Source: Meira nashicola
Lineage: Eukaryota; Basidiomycota; Exobasidiomycetes; Exobasidiales; Brachybasidiaceae
Assembly: GCA_001600355.1 (NCBI GenBank)
Contig: BCJU01000003.1
Coordinates: 1,988,519 to 2,052,518 of the forward strand
Length of the DNA stretch: 64,000 nucleotides
Direction: 5' to 3'
Shown: in pieces, positions 37,779 to 49,655 of the stretch
Position numbering within the stretch: the stretch's first letter is position 1
How the letters are laid out: each line of letters begins with the position of its first letter
The notes under the pieces: model-generated
Told to the model about the DNA's origin: nothing
The model's database searches: none
Seen by the model: the letters and a program-made list of their open reading frames with translations, nothing else
Translations under genes and position numbers: made by a program

Positions 37779-40700
37779 ATGTCAGACTCTTTCGATCGAT
37801 CATCATGGCGAAATCGCCTCGGTCGTGCTCTTTTTGGAATACATGCTGATTCTTCAGAAGATCTTAGAGAAGGAAGCTCACATGTACAAACTGAAAGTTG
37901 TGCGAAGGAAGAAGCAACTCCCACTGAGCAAGAGACAGGAAAAAACCCTGCTCAGCCTATCTCCATTGCAGATTCTAATTCAGGAGCAAGACCTACGCGG
38001 GATGTAAATGCAACTGCATCTTCTCCCATTATCTCAGGATCTTCTTCGTCTATCGCACCGTCTTCACAATCGACTAAAAAGAAGAATCTTCAGGCAATGT
38101 TAAGTTCATCAGTAGAGGATGCGGCAAAGATTGGATCTATGCCTCAATCTGTTGCCAAAGATCGCATCACAGTGCAACCAGTCGCTCATAGGAAAAGCAT
38201 AAGCAGTGAGGATCGTAATGATAAAGAAATGTCTTCACTGCCTCAAGCAAGTCGAGGTAAAGTTGACATCGCTTCCTCCCTTGGCACATCGCTTTCTCAA
38301 GGCGTCAAGAGTCTATCAGAACGATATACCCATAGCAGAGAAGCCAGCGAAAATTTCAAGTCTATGCGAGAACGAAACACGGACGGTGGATCTTCTTCGC
38401 CAATTTTGGGAAAAGATCTCTCTTTGGGATTGCAATCATCTCGTCGCTCTTCCGAATCTTTACGTCGTCCTGAAACACCCAACCATCATCGTAAAACATC
38501 ATCTGCATCCATTTCAAAAGACTCAATCTTCAGTGATACAATACAGAACAGTTCTGAAACCAACAAGAACGATGAAGATGAACGCTCTGAGGCTGTTGCA
38601 ATACCTGAACAATTGCAAAAAGGCGAGGTGATGCTGAAAGTGACATCGAGAAAAGTCATGCAACGTGTTGTACGGATTGACGCGGACGCAGGACAAATTT
38701 TGTGGGACAGCAAGAAGAACAATCGTGTTAATTTAGAATCTATCAGAGAATTACGTTCAGGTTCAGCTGCTCGATCGTATCGGACGTCACTTTCGATTGC
38801 TGCAGCTCATGAACAACATTGGATTTCCATCATATATCAGGCAAATAGCATCTACAAGGCTTTGCATCTGATTGCTCTGTCCGATGAATCTCATGACCGT
38901 TGGTATAACACATTGCAAGCTGTACAAAACGAGAGAAAGCTCTTGGCCTCTTGCGTTGATATGTCTGAAAGACGTCAAAGTATTTGGTTGCGACAACAGT
39001 TCAAGGATGCCGATACGAGCAAAGATGCAAGGTTGGACTTTGGCGAGATTGTGAGGTTGTGTAGACGGATGGGCATCATGAGCAATAAAGAGGATTTAAG
39101 AAAACGATTTGACGAAGCGGACAAGGAAGGGCTAGGTTATTTAGACTTTGCCAAATTTCAACATTTCGTTGCTTTCCTCAAAAGAAGAGTAGAGGTGGAG
39201 GAAATCTTCAATCGTTTAGCGGACACAAATTTTAGCAGAGCAATAATTCCTCTCACTCCAGAAGCTGGCAAGACAATCAAAACCATCGAAAGACCTCCTG
39301 AAGTGATCAAGATTATCAGTCAAACATCTTTCTTTGCCTTTCTCAGGGATGAACAAGGCCATTCAGAAATTAGTCAACAAGCCATGACCGATACATATCG
39401 ACGTTTCCGCACAATTGTGAGCTCTACTGAAGAGGGAATATCGTATGACGGATTTCTGGCCTTCTTGATGTCGAGTGATAACGCAATCTTATCTGACCAG
39501 TCATCATTGGCAAACAATAGAGCAAAAGATGCAAGCCATTCATCTGAAGAAGATCCATCTAATGCAAGTCGTGCTCATGCTGAAACAGCTGAAGCTCTGA
39601 TTGCTATCAGTGGACAGGTACGTGTTACGCAGGATATGAACAGACCCTTACCGGAATATTTCATCAGCTCAAGTCATAATACCTACCTGGTAAAGGGTCA
39701 ATTGACAGGCGAGAGCACTGCGGAGGGATACATTCGAGCTTTGATGCAAGGTGCAAGATCGGTCGAGCTTGATTGTTGGGATGGTCCTGGTAATGAGCCC
39801 GTAGTGACTCACGGTCATACTTTGACTAGCAAGGTACCTTTTAGGGATGTGATTCAGGCGATCGGCAAATACGCTTTTGTTGCATCGCCATATCCATTGA
39901 TTCTTTCGCTTGAAGTGCATACCGATCTGGTTCAACAGGATGCTATTGCAGAAATTCTTCGAACAGTTTTAGGGGACAAGTTATTGCAATATCCCTTGGA
40001 AGGCCATAGTGATTCTATTTTGCCTAGTCCACAAGAATTGATAGGCAAGATTTTGGTAAAAGCAAAGAATATTTTGCTCAGCAAGAAGACAGAAGAACCC
40101 GACAAGTTTGAGATGGTGATGAAGGATCAAATTCTTACGTCAACGACAGACACGACTACTGAATCCGAAAGTGATGGATTATTAAACAATGCCCGCGAAT
40201 TGGTTCGCTCCGTGACGCAAAAAGGTCGAAAATTATCGCATAAAGGCAAGGTAGCCGAGAAGTCAACTTCAAACGCTGCTGGCGAGAAGAAAAAGGTCAT
40301 GTCTCCCGCGTTGGCTTCATTGTTGATATACACAGTTGGAGTGAAACATCGTGGAATCAACAAGAAGGAGAATTATGCAATCGAACATATGATCAGCCTA
40401 TCGGAGCGTACAGCATTAAAGTACGCTAGAAGCTCTTCAAACGGTGGTGGTCATAATTGGGAAGATTTAATCAAACATAATCGGACTCATCTGACAAGAA
40501 TATATCCTAGCATGAATACCTTTGCACGTTTAAGTTACAGTGCCAACTTTTTGCCAAACATTTTTTGGAGATTAGGTTGTCAGCTAGTAGCTTTAAATTG
40601 GCAAACGGTCGACTTGGGTCTCGAAATGAATCAGGCAATGTTTATGCGCAACGGAAGAAGTGGTTACGTTCTCAAACCTGAAGCTCTACGCAAAAAAGAA

Positions 40701-41597
40701 AAATATTCGCTTTCTGATCCTTTAAAAGATCAACCTGAAAGTACACAAAAGGGTACATTTGTCAATGTTATTACTACTCTAATCTCTGCTCAACAGCTAC
40801 CAAGAAATCGTCATGGAGGTAGCAAGAAAGGTAATGAGAATGATTCGCAGGAAAGAGAGGATGATACGACCGTACTCGATCCATTCATCTCAGTAGCAGT
40901 AATTGTTCCTGATACACCTTCTTTCAACGTTTTGCCAAGTGGTAGCAACAAAACCTCAAGCACAATTTCTTCATCGAATTCGCTGAAATCTGAAAAGGTA
41001 GATCTCAATAGCTCGCCAGCACTTGCTCGAGCGTCAAGTTTGAACTCAAACAGTCGTCCTGCACCATCTCCTACTTCCTCTTCTAATTCCTCAAATTCTC
41101 TTAAAACTCGTAAATCTTTATGCAGAGCACGAACATCAACAGTTTGGCAAAATGGATTCAATCCGATTTGGAATGAAACATTATCGTTCCGCATCCGATT
41201 ACCAACCAAGTCCTCTACTGAGTCGACTGATCTTCGTGATTCAGTTCGAGGTTTATTGGATTTATGCTTTATTCGTTTTGAAGTTCGCAATGAGACTAAA
41301 CGGGATCAAATCGGAGCGGAAAATCAACGCGAGCAGAGCGGATCTTCTTTCCAGAAAAATGAAGCAAATATTAATCAAATCTCCTCTTCAACATCTTCAA
41401 TCAGTAGCAAAAGCAATCAATCCGGACAAACGGTTGAAGTGGATATTGCAGATGATATTCCATGTTTGGCCACATATATGATCTCTTTGGGCGCTTTAGA
41501 ACAAGGATATCATCACGTTCCTTTGTACGATACATCAATGACTCAACATCTTTTTTCAACGCTTTTCGTGCACACCAATTTGCAAATTGACGAATAG
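37779..41597 (+). CDS. PLC1: phosphoinositide-specific phospholipase C (delta-type)
   Basis: Single exon, 1272 residues from the ATG at 37779. It hydrolyses PIP2 to IP3 and diacylglycerol at the plasma membrane. Domains in order: a long Ser-rich N-terminus; PH-like domain (about 283-390; GEVMLKVTSRKVMQRVVRID); EF-hand region (about 405-480; DTSKDARLDFGEIVRLCRRM); catalytic X box (about 625-780) with both active-site histidines in SSHNTYL and THGHTLTSK and the acidic SVELDCWDG; a Ser/Lys-rich X-Y linker; Y box (about 846-970; RIYPSMNTFARLSYSANF, FWRLGCQLVALNWQ); and a C-terminal C2 domain split by a Ser-rich insert (FNPIWNETLSFRIRL). Fungal Plc1 proteins are about 870-1200 residues, so the length is at the high end because of the linkers. 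No catalytic residue is missing. Confidence 0.96.
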   Translation: MSDSFDRSSWRNRLGRALFGIHADSSEDLREGSSHVQTESCAKEEATPTEQETGKNPAQPISIADSNSGARPTRDVNATASSPIISGSSSSIAPSSQSTKKKNLQAMLSSSVEDAAKIGSMPQSVAKDRITVQPVAHRKSISSEDRNDKEMSSLPQASRGKVDIASSLGTSLSQGVKSLSERYTHSREASENFKSMRERNTDGGSSSPILGKDLSLGLQSSRRSSESLRRPETPNHHRKTSSASISKDSIFSDTIQNSSETNKNDEDERSEAVAIPEQLQKGEVMLKVTSRKVMQRVVRIDADAGQILWDSKKNNRVNLESIRELRSGSAARSYRTSLSIAAAHEQHWISIIYQANSIYKALHLIALSDESHDRWYNTLQAVQNERKLLASCVDMSERRQSIWLRQQFKDADTSKDARLDFGEIVRLCRRMGIMSNKEDLRKRFDEADKEGLGYLDFAKFQHFVAFLKRRVEVEEIFNRLADTNFSRAIIPLTPEAGKTIKTIERPPEVIKIISQTSFFAFLRDEQGHSEISQQAMTDTYRRFRTIVSSTEEGISYDGFLAFLMSSDNAILSDQSSLANNRAKDASHSSEEDPSNASRAHAETAEALIAISGQVRVTQDMNRPLPEYFISSSHNTYLVKGQLTGESTAEGYIRALMQGARSVELDCWDGPGNEPVVTHGHTLTSKVPFRDVIQAIGKYAFVASPYPLILSLEVHTDLVQQDAIAEILRTVLGDKLLQYPLEGHSDSILPSPQELIGKILVKAKNILLSKKTEEPDKFEMVMKDQILTSTTDTTTESESDGLLNNARELVRSVTQKGRKLSHKGKVAEKSTSNAAGEKKKVMSPALASLLIYTVGVKHRGINKKENYAIEHMISLSERTALKYARSSSNGGGHNWEDLIKHNRTHLTRIYPSMNTFARLSYSANFLPNIFWRLGCQLVALNWQTVDLGLEMNQAMFMRNGRSGYVLKPEALRKKEKYSLSDPLKDQPESTQKGTFVNVITTLISAQQLPRNRHGGSKKGNENDSQEREDDTTVLDPFISVAVIVPDTPSFNVLPSGSNKTSSTISSSNSLKSEKVDLNSSPALARASSLNSNSRPAPSPTSSSNSSNSLKTRKSLCRARTSTVWQNGFNPIWNETLSFRIRLPTKSSTESTDLRDSVRGLLDLCFIRFEVRNETKRDQIGAENQREQSGSSFQKNEANINQISSSTSSISSKSNQSGQTVEVDIADDIPCLATYMISLGALEQGYHHVPLYDTSMTQHLFSTLFVHTNLQIDE

Positions 41598-41875
41598 ATT
41601 CTCATGTGTAATTTATGTGTATTAGTAAATATCTACCTATCTCAAACTGATTTTAGAAGGCATCATGAATTGTATCAAATCGTGTATGAACGATAATTAG
41701 TGAAATGAAAGAATAAGATCTAAGAAAGGTTGGAAATGAATAAATATCAGACCTACAAAACAGTCAAACAATCGGATAAAAAAAATGAAAAGAAAGGGCT
41801 TTTGAGACCTTCTCGGTTTGAAGAGTACAATGTGACACAAAATGAAAACCACAGTAATCGAACCAAAATTGCTAA

Positions 41876-44139
41876 TTAACGTGCCACAGCAACATCACGT
41901 TGTTCACGAGATTTACCACGGAAACGGCCAAAGACGGAATTCTTTCGACCGAGGTTATTGTTACCGCTTTGAGCACCAGCGTGACCAGAAGCATAAGATG
42001 CATCGTCAGCATTGCCGGTTGCCTTTAACGTACCACTTCTTTGCATAGTTGTAGTACCTTGGGCGAGAGAAGGAGAACTTGATTGCATTGGAGGTGTGCT
42101 GGGAGAATGATGATGATGAGCTAATCCGCGATGTCTTGCACTACCGCTGACAGAACGTGCTTCGTTTTGTGCTGCTAATGCTTCTGCGCGTTCCACAACA
42201 TCATCGTCCGGTGGTGGAACGTTTCCGTATTGACGTGCATATTTGATCCTCTTTACAAGACTTTTAGATCTCTTTGGACCATCTTTGTTTCCCGTTCCTG
42301 TTGCAGATCCCCCTGAAGATTCTCCTGGTGAGACTGCTCCATTTGCCAAAGATGATCCGCCGATAGGTTGTCTTGTTGATGGTTTTCCGGTCATGACGGC
42401 TTCCATATCGAACACACTACTTGCCGAGCTACGCAAGCCGTCATTGCTGCTACGGCGTGAATTTGCATCGTGTCTGGTCGAAGCAGGCAGTGCGAAATCT
42501 TGCCATGGCTCACTTGTAACACCCCAAATATCTGCATTTGGATTGGCAACGTCTGCACGACCACGAGAAACGTTACTAGGAGCATTGTAATAGGCACGAT
42601 CGTAGGTACTATTCTGGGATACACTGCTAGCAGCATCGTTGGTATCATGTTCGGATTGCCCTGCGCTTGCTGTAGTCTGATTTCTGTTTAGTTTGGGCAA
42701 TTGTCCAGTAGTTGCGGAATTACCGCGACCAAAAGGTAGTTTCTGATCTTTACCATTACTTCCAACATCCCCTGCACTATCGCTCATCTTGCGCATAGTA
42801 GCCTGAGCAAGAGGACTCAAGCCTGGCTTGTTACTTCCACTAGCGCTGCCGTTACGGGGTTGTCCGATAGGTAGACCGGTCATGGGGTCTACATTAGGAT
42901 CAAATGCATTAACCGGCGCTCTTCTGGAATTGTGATTGCGATGCGGTGAACAAGCGTCATACGGTGAATCATGATGGAAAAGACTGGCACCAAGACCGCT
43001 CAAATCCATTCGGTCAATTACATCCATTCGCGTCGGTTGTGCTTCATCGATTGCACGTTGCATGCGTTTTTCCTTCTCACGTCTTTTTGCATCTTTTTCA
43101 TCGGTATTGTGACGACGGAAAGCATTTGCGAAGCGTCCACCTAGACCACTACTTTTTGCAGGTGGTGGTGGAGCTTGTTGACCATTCGATGGCTTTCTAT
43201 TGCGTGAAGCCGGACCTACAGGATCAAAAGTATCTTTTGTTGGCACAGTTGGAACAGGATTCATGACTGCCATTGGAGCTTGTCCACTATAACTTGCCGA
43301 AGAAGTATCGTATGAATGATTTCCGTTCCAATTGGAGTTCGGTTCAACGCTTACTACGTCTGCTAAAGCGTCTAATACCTCACGCTGAGATCGTGATTTG
43401 GTGGCAGCTGTAGATATGTGGAGAAAGAAAGATTGATGCAATCAGTAAAGCCGAATTTGAATGGAAATGATTGTTAAGACGAAAAGACTGAAGACCACAA
43501 AACAGTCAAATAATGAATAGCAGTATCCGAGCGCTGTGAGCAGCATGTAATAAACTCTAACTGGTAAAGTACCTTGAGTGGCGCAATGGGCGGACCGAAA
43601 TTACACCTGCATATAACATGTATATACAAATCCCCAATAAATACGGAGACACATATTAGGTGAGATATGCTTTTCGACCAAAGAATTCATAATCTTTTGA
43701 TTGATGAGATTTTTGATCATAGAAAAAGGGGGAGTAAGGGAAAACAGACTGCGCGTGTGCGCCAAGACTGCTTGGCAACAGTATTTTGCTGCGTGCACCC
43801 TAAGATAGGAACAATCAAAGCTTTATGGGCCTTCTTGCTAGTTAAAATGATAGGATGACCCTTGAAAACTTAAATTTAAGAGACCATGATTGATATTGCG
43901 TTTCATAAAGAAGACCAGAAAGATAATATCATATGCTTGTTTTTTTCATTTTGTCGGGAAAATCAGAAGAAGTGACTAGGCCAAACAATCATGCTGCATG
44001 AGCGTGACAGAAGCATGACCGACGAGTTCGCATGAATTCTTAGTGATTGCTGCATAGGCCGTCTTGTTGATTTTGAAAAAAAAAATCGAAATGAAAGAGA
44101 AAAAAGGTCGGAGTTGGAATGCAAAGATAACTCACCCAT
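41876..44139 (-). CDS. PAL1: Pal1-family cell morphology/endocytic-site protein (2 exons)
   Basis: Exons are 44136-44139 (ATGG) and 41876-43407, giving 511 residues that start M-AATKSRSQREVLDALADVV. The intron (43408-44135, 728 nt) begins GTGAGT and ends CTACAG; it is long for this genome, so an alternative first exon cannot be excluded. The Pal1 domain is recognisable from RMQRAIDEAQPTRMDVIDRM to DLSGLGASLFHHDSPYDACS and PHRNHNSRRAPVNAFDPNVD. Pal1 proteins act at sites of polarised growth and early endocytosis in yeasts. The rest is disordered, Ser/Asn-rich, with a basic segment GPKRSKSLVKRIKYARQYGN conserved near the C-terminus. Confidence 0.85.
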
Positions 44140-46994
44140 TTCCGTCGGAGAGATGATTGTAATCAGTCGTTGTTGTTCTATGATTGTGTCTCGTTATTGT
44201 GTCGATGTAAAGTAGGTTTGAATGATAAAGATGGTTGTAGATGTGTCCAATAAGACTGGTTGGTAGTTGTGGCAATATAGTGCAAGAGTAAAAAGTTCAC
44301 GTTTGAACAACTCTGCTTATTATTGATAGAGGCTAAACGAAACTTGAAATTGGGATGTGTGATAAAACAGCACTCAATGTAGTCCATGTATGCATGCACC
44401 AACGCGCAGCGCAGCGCACGCACACCGGAGTTGCAAGCCAGCTTTAACTAACTTTTGTTCGAGAACGCGCACGCACGCACAGTCGATCTGCCCGAAGACA
44501 GGTCACATGGATAATAATTTTTTGGTCGCCTAATCCCCACTTAGCAGCGGAAGCGGTGCCCTTTTTGGCCCCCGTTTCTTTACTAACAGATTTGCTACTG
44601 TGCAGTCTATGTATGTACTGTAAGTGCAGTGTTGTTATGCGACCCCTAACAAGAATAAGAAAAGTCGCCGCTAGACCAAAGACTAAAAGGCTAGTGTAGA
44701 ACAGTTGCTAAAAAAGGATCGAGTGATTAACCGCTACTACACATTTGACAAGCAAGTCGATTTTTTTTAATTCAACCTACATACTGCATAGTAGCTTATT
44801 GACATCTTGAATTCTCCATGAATGCACTCTATAGACGCTAGAAATTTGTGACGTTGTTGTGTACATGCAGAAAGAGTGATTATTGTACATCACGAATCGG
44901 GCACAAACAACAACAACAAGCTCTGTTCAGCAAACAGTGAGGATGATATGATTGTGCTTTAACGTCCTATCATGTTTACTATTCAATCATTGTTTGAGAA
45001 AGCAGGATTGCTCTTCGTCCACCTTTGATTACAATCGGTTGGACTTTTGAGTCATTCTCGCATATATTTATAAATTGGATAGCGCAAAAGTGACAGGGTC
45101 AATTCCGTTATTATTTCGCCGTTAATATCGGAATGATCAGCCGAATGCAACCAGAATTAGAACTGTCATTTTGCCCAGGAATTGGTACATTCAGTGGTGA
45201 AAAAAAGGATTTATTCATTTTAAATGCACACCTTTAGTCTAGCTAAATGCCAAATACTTTCATCTTTCCGTGAGTTTTCCCTTTCATCTTCAAATTCGCC
45301 GTTCAATTAAGTTTTTTGGGCAATACTTTGAACGTAGGCTATATATTGATTCGTATTGTTTCTTAGTTGTCATACGCCAATTTGTCCTCTTGCTTCATAG
45401 CTTGAGCGCCCTAATGATACATCTACACTGTTTGGTACGCGACACCATTCATCATAAATTCATGAGACGGTGTACATAAGCTCTAAGCTGTTTGTCATCA
45501 AAAAATTGCCGAAGATTATTCCAAATCGATTTAAAAAAATTTCCTTGATGCATATAAAACCGACTTCGATCGAATGAAAAATGTGCTGTTTTATTGTTCT
45601 CAATTCTAGCATATAGACATCACTCTATCTTAAATGATTGATTGCATGAAATCGACAAAGGATCCTGTATTTATTGTGTGATTCAGTATGTATTATGCCT
45701 GAATGTATGCACTCTCAAATAGGTATAGATACGCATTTCGCTCGAATGGCTTTTCTATTTGTTGGCTCAAAACGCTGACGCACAAGCCTCACATTCCAAT
45801 AAATCAATGGCGTTTATCCTACAAAACATAATTTTTGCTAATAATTGCCAGTCGTGAAACTCCGATTGTTTTGAATATGGCCTTCAACCTTCTTGCGCCG
45901 CAGTGATATTGTTTGGTAGATGTGATATGGCTTTAAAGCCGCCCGCACGCCTTCCCCCACTCACATAGCCGCATCCAAAGCCGCCGCTTGATAAGGCTTT
46001 TCGCGCCCTTAGTTCGATGATTGCGGGCAAATTGCGTCGGTTTTGTATTTGGTTCCATTTTCTGAAATACTGTATGCATGATTTTTTTTTTCTCTCTTTT
46101 TTTTTCACCGGAAATCTAGGTCTATAGAGTGAGTGTGCCTGTGCTTGATCCGCGTCGGCGCCACACGGTCAGTGTCTAGAACAGAAGAAAAATGTATACT
46201 GGAACGATGCAATGATACGGACGAATTCGTTCCCCTCGTAAGCATGATAAAATCACTCTTAGAACACTAGTCTTGACAACTTAAATGCATGAACTGCTCT
46301 CATTCTGAACACTATAATTTGGTGCGGGCATATTATTGGGAGAATATCCTGTATTACAGTACCACCCTTGAAACCATGCAGATATCTGCACATTCGAAAA
46401 AAAGAGTTTCCCCCTTAAAAACACTGAGAAAGTGGTGGAGAACTTTTCCCTCAATCCGCCCGCGGGTACACACGCTTCCTGCATACATAATTATACTACG
46501 TATGTATGTATGTACATACACGCTCTAAGGGCGTTCATTCCATACGGCATTGGAGTAGTCAAGGTCTATGAATAACATTTATCCATCGTCCATTGTGCGG
46601 GCGTGTATGTATGCGTGTATTTGCCATTACCATCGGCTCCTGCGTGTACATGTGTACGACAAAAAGTAATTTTCTCATCCGAACTATATCCATCACACTT
46701 ATACACGCCACCAATTACGACAACCATTCTCACAAAGAGGATCAATCGATTCTTTTGGCAACGAGTTTAAAGCGGCACAATTTGCTCATTTTGACATAAG
46801 AAGCAGGGTACAAGTGATCAGAGGTGCGCGCGCGATCCAATATTGCGTAATCCTGTTCATTTCGAATCACCTAAAGAGGAATTCTTCGTTCAATCTTTGT
46901 GTACGAATTGATTTATTTCCTTTGATGACGCACTTCAGCTATACATTTTAGCCATTTCGGATCATTGTTTGGTCGCACAGCATATCCATCATTG
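44140..46994. other. 2.85 kb gene-free stretch
   Basis: This is the longest gap in the window. Both edges are upstream regions (PAL1 to the left, the membrane protein to the right). Open frames inside are short and without protein-like composition. Visible items: GCGCACGCACGCAC near 44465-44480; a perfect 12-bp palindrome GGCTTTAAAGCC at 45929-45940; T-rich runs around 46083-46108; a GTAT/GTAC repeat near 46497-46520; and GCGCGCGCG near 46825-46835. No tRNA, rRNA or known ncRNA pattern was found. Confidence 0.45.
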
Positions 46995-49163
46995 ATGCTG
47001 ATGCAACTGAATAAACCCCGAGTAAGGGGCAAAAGGAGGGGGCGAATACAATCACACGCAAACGAAGAATCTTCAACAACTCCAACGAGACGACAAGGAA
47101 GAATATCCAATAAAATTAAAAAGACATCGACAGCAGCAGTTCTCGTTGCATCATTCTTGGTCATCAATTCACCTGGATCAGTTCAAGCTGCACCTTCACT
47201 AATACATACAGAATCTCTACGTCTTCGACACGCAACAGAACTTGGTTCAAGATCTATTTCTGAATCTGCATTCAATGATCGAAGCGGAAATGTTGATCGT
47301 GATGGAAATCGAATGGCTTCAGTTCGGCGTACAAGTGACGTAAGTTGGGGCGCAATAAATGAAAAGTCAGATCAACTACTTTTTGTCGCACCAGATAATC
47401 CAAATCAACCTCTTTCACAGGATCTCAAACAAAGGGATGATGTATCAGTCGAAGCAACGCCAACATTATCAAAACGTAGCGATAACATCTTTTCCGTCAC
47501 TTCAAACTCATCCACGCGAACCTTTAATGTTCCAGCATCCTTTACGTCCAATTTAGCCAACGCCTGGGATCCGGGAAGTAGATCAGTATGGTTTCAACGA
47601 AAAGCGGTGATCATCACTTCGATATTCTTGGCCATCTTTATTGTTCTGATTATCGGTTGCACTGTGTTCTTACGCGATAAGAGGGACGACGAATTAGATG
47701 AAGAATACGACGTCAGTGATGAAGCTGCTCTACAGAGGATGCGCGATGAACGAGAGATGCGATTAGGATCACGCGGAGAGAAGAAGAGTAAGAGGCGAAA
47801 AAAGAAGGATGATCAGTCATCCAATAAGGAAGGAGGGGATGGAGCAACTACTGCTATTGTTGCTTCACGATGGGCAAGACTACCGACACGAAAGATTCGC
47901 TTACGCAAAAAGAAAACTACTGGCTCATCCTCTTCTCAGAATGACGATATTAGGACGTCGATTGACCGTGATAATGATGTCAACAGAACATCTTCATCGT
48001 TGACGGGAGCTGATACTCAGAATTCCAATGTTGCGAGTGAGACAAGTCAACAAGTCTCGCCTGCAGTACACTCTACCGACGGTCAGATACCCAATGAAGC
48101 ACCTCCATTGCCTCCGACGATTGATGAAGCCGGTATAGCACCGGCAACTTCATCTTCTACAGGCGAATCTTCACCTGGATCGAATCAGAACACTTTGCGT
48201 ACTCGATTGAACGCCGCCGATTTAGATTATGCAGAAGAGGAGGAAGAGAGGATGCGTCTTTCGGATGCCCTTCCTCCAGCTTACATCCCAAGTCAAAGTC
48301 GTGATCAAGGTGTCGGTGGCAGCAGTAATGCCGGGCCGTCTTCATCAGCAAATGTTTTGCATCCGACTGCAAATCGTCAACTTGTTGGCCAGAGCGAAGA
48401 AGCTCTTGTTGCAGCACGCGGGGATTCTAAGAGACCGATGACCACAGAAGATGAGGAAATGGTTGCTAGTTCGGATATGCAATTGTCGGTAGAGGATGAT
48501 TCAAGTACGGCAGTGCCAACATCAAGTCTCGGATTGGAAGGACATATCGCCACAGATGATAAAAATGTTCTCTCACGTATGCGTGAAGCTGCATCACGAC
48601 CCGATTCGTCCCCTCATTGCGTCCCTTCTGCGCCAGGAGGATCATCTTTGGGCAATAATCTTGCTTCTGCGCCAGTGTTTAATGAAGAAGATGAGATAAT
48701 TCACCAAATTGCCATTTCTGCTGGTGCATCGGAAAGGCAATCTTCATTATCACCATCATCATCGGCAATTCAACAAGCGCAAAGTTCATCAACTTTACCA
48801 GCACCACCAGCACCTCACGTTCAGTCCACATTTTCGCAATTCGATTTACCGTATACAACGGATCGCCAACCAGGAAAAGAACAATCAAGTGCTATTGCAG
48901 GACCTAGCCGAGCATCTGAAAAAGCAAAGGAAGCAGCCGAAGAAGAGAGACAGGCTGCAGCTCTCCTTGCTAGTCGACCTGAAGATGGTAGAGAGCTTCC
49001 TCAATACGAACCTGATGGTCCTGATCTGCAACCAAGTGCACCTGAATGGGACGATAGAGCAGGTGTTGGAGCAAATCTTCCTTCTGCTCCTTCTGCCCCT
49101 TCTGCCCCTTCAGCACCGCCGCCGCCGCCTTCCTCTGATAGTGATGACGTGCATGCGGTATAA
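46995..49163 (+). CDS. single-pass membrane protein of unknown function
   Basis: The open frame ends at 49163. The first ATG in frame is at 46995 (722 residues; a second is two codons later). The frame extends upstream only through a TTG, and an unrecognised 5' exon is possible. A basic N-terminus is followed by a hydrophobic stretch at about 46-59 (TAAVLVASFLVI, then SVQAAP), which may be a signal sequence or anchor. Residues 65-210 are Ser/Asn/Arg-rich. A clear transmembrane helix lies at about 214-236 (AVIITSIFLAIFIVLIIGCT). The cytoplasmic part is acidic, then strongly basic (KKSKRRKKKDD), then long and Ser/Pro-rich, ending with SAPSAPSAPSAPPPPPSSD. The layout suits a plasma-membrane sensor or adaptor with SH3-binding Pro motifs, but the family is not recognised. 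Confidence 0.75.
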   Translation: MLMQLNKPRVRGKRRGRIQSHANEESSTTPTRRQGRISNKIKKTSTAAVLVASFLVINSPGSVQAAPSLIHTESLRLRHATELGSRSISESAFNDRSGNVDRDGNRMASVRRTSDVSWGAINEKSDQLLFVAPDNPNQPLSQDLKQRDDVSVEATPTLSKRSDNIFSVTSNSSTRTFNVPASFTSNLANAWDPGSRSVWFQRKAVIITSIFLAIFIVLIIGCTVFLRDKRDDELDEEYDVSDEAALQRMRDEREMRLGSRGEKKSKRRKKKDDQSSNKEGGDGATTAIVASRWARLPTRKIRLRKKKTTGSSSSQNDDIRTSIDRDNDVNRTSSSLTGADTQNSNVASETSQQVSPAVHSTDGQIPNEAPPLPPTIDEAGIAPATSSSTGESSPGSNQNTLRTRLNAADLDYAEEEEERMRLSDALPPAYIPSQSRDQGVGGSSNAGPSSSANVLHPTANRQLVGQSEEALVAARGDSKRPMTTEDEEMVASSDMQLSVEDDSSTAVPTSSLGLEGHIATDDKNVLSRMREAASRPDSSPHCVPSAPGGSSLGNNLASAPVFNEEDEIIHQIAISAGASERQSSLSPSSSAIQQAQSSSTLPAPPAPHVQSTFSQFDLPYTTDRQPGKEQSSAIAGPSRASEKAKEAAEEERQAAALLASRPEDGRELPQYEPDGPDLQPSAPEWDDRAGVGANLPSAPSAPSAPSAPPPPPSSDSDDVHAV

Positions 49164-49655
49164 ATCATTCCGATCGGAAAAGCTACAATGGAAGTGTAAA
49201 TCGCACAATCATTTCTGGAACTTTTTTCATTTCTTTCACTTCGAAAAAACAACTGTATTTATAGATTTTTTTAATTTTTTCATTGTAAAACGTAGTATTA
49301 TTTTTATCACAGCATTCATTTTGGAATTGAAATGATCTTTTGACGTGAAAATTAGAGATTTGAGAAAGTGACCTGCTTCACGAGATAGAGTGTTATTTAT
49401 GTGTAAAGTTTATGCATACAGGCAAAAAAAAAGGCCTTGCACCGCGTAGACTACGAAAGACGGCACAATAGCAGTCGGCGTATCAAATCACTTCCTGAGC
49501 CTCCACTTTTTGAGAGCGGGAAAGCTGTTTTGGGACCCTGTGCTTGAGGGGAAAGCAACACAGCCATGGAGATACATAGATGTATCTGAAATGATGAATA
49601 CGAATGATTTGATTAATTGATTCACTACATCCATAAACTCCAACTATCATTCATC
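49164..49655. other. intergenic, promoter of the small four-exon gene
   Basis: This 492-bp gap contains the 3' flank of the membrane-protein gene (T-rich near 49230-49300), a run of As near 49423-49431 and the upstream region of the Hmp1/CsbD-like gene. No gene seen. Confidence 0.45.
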
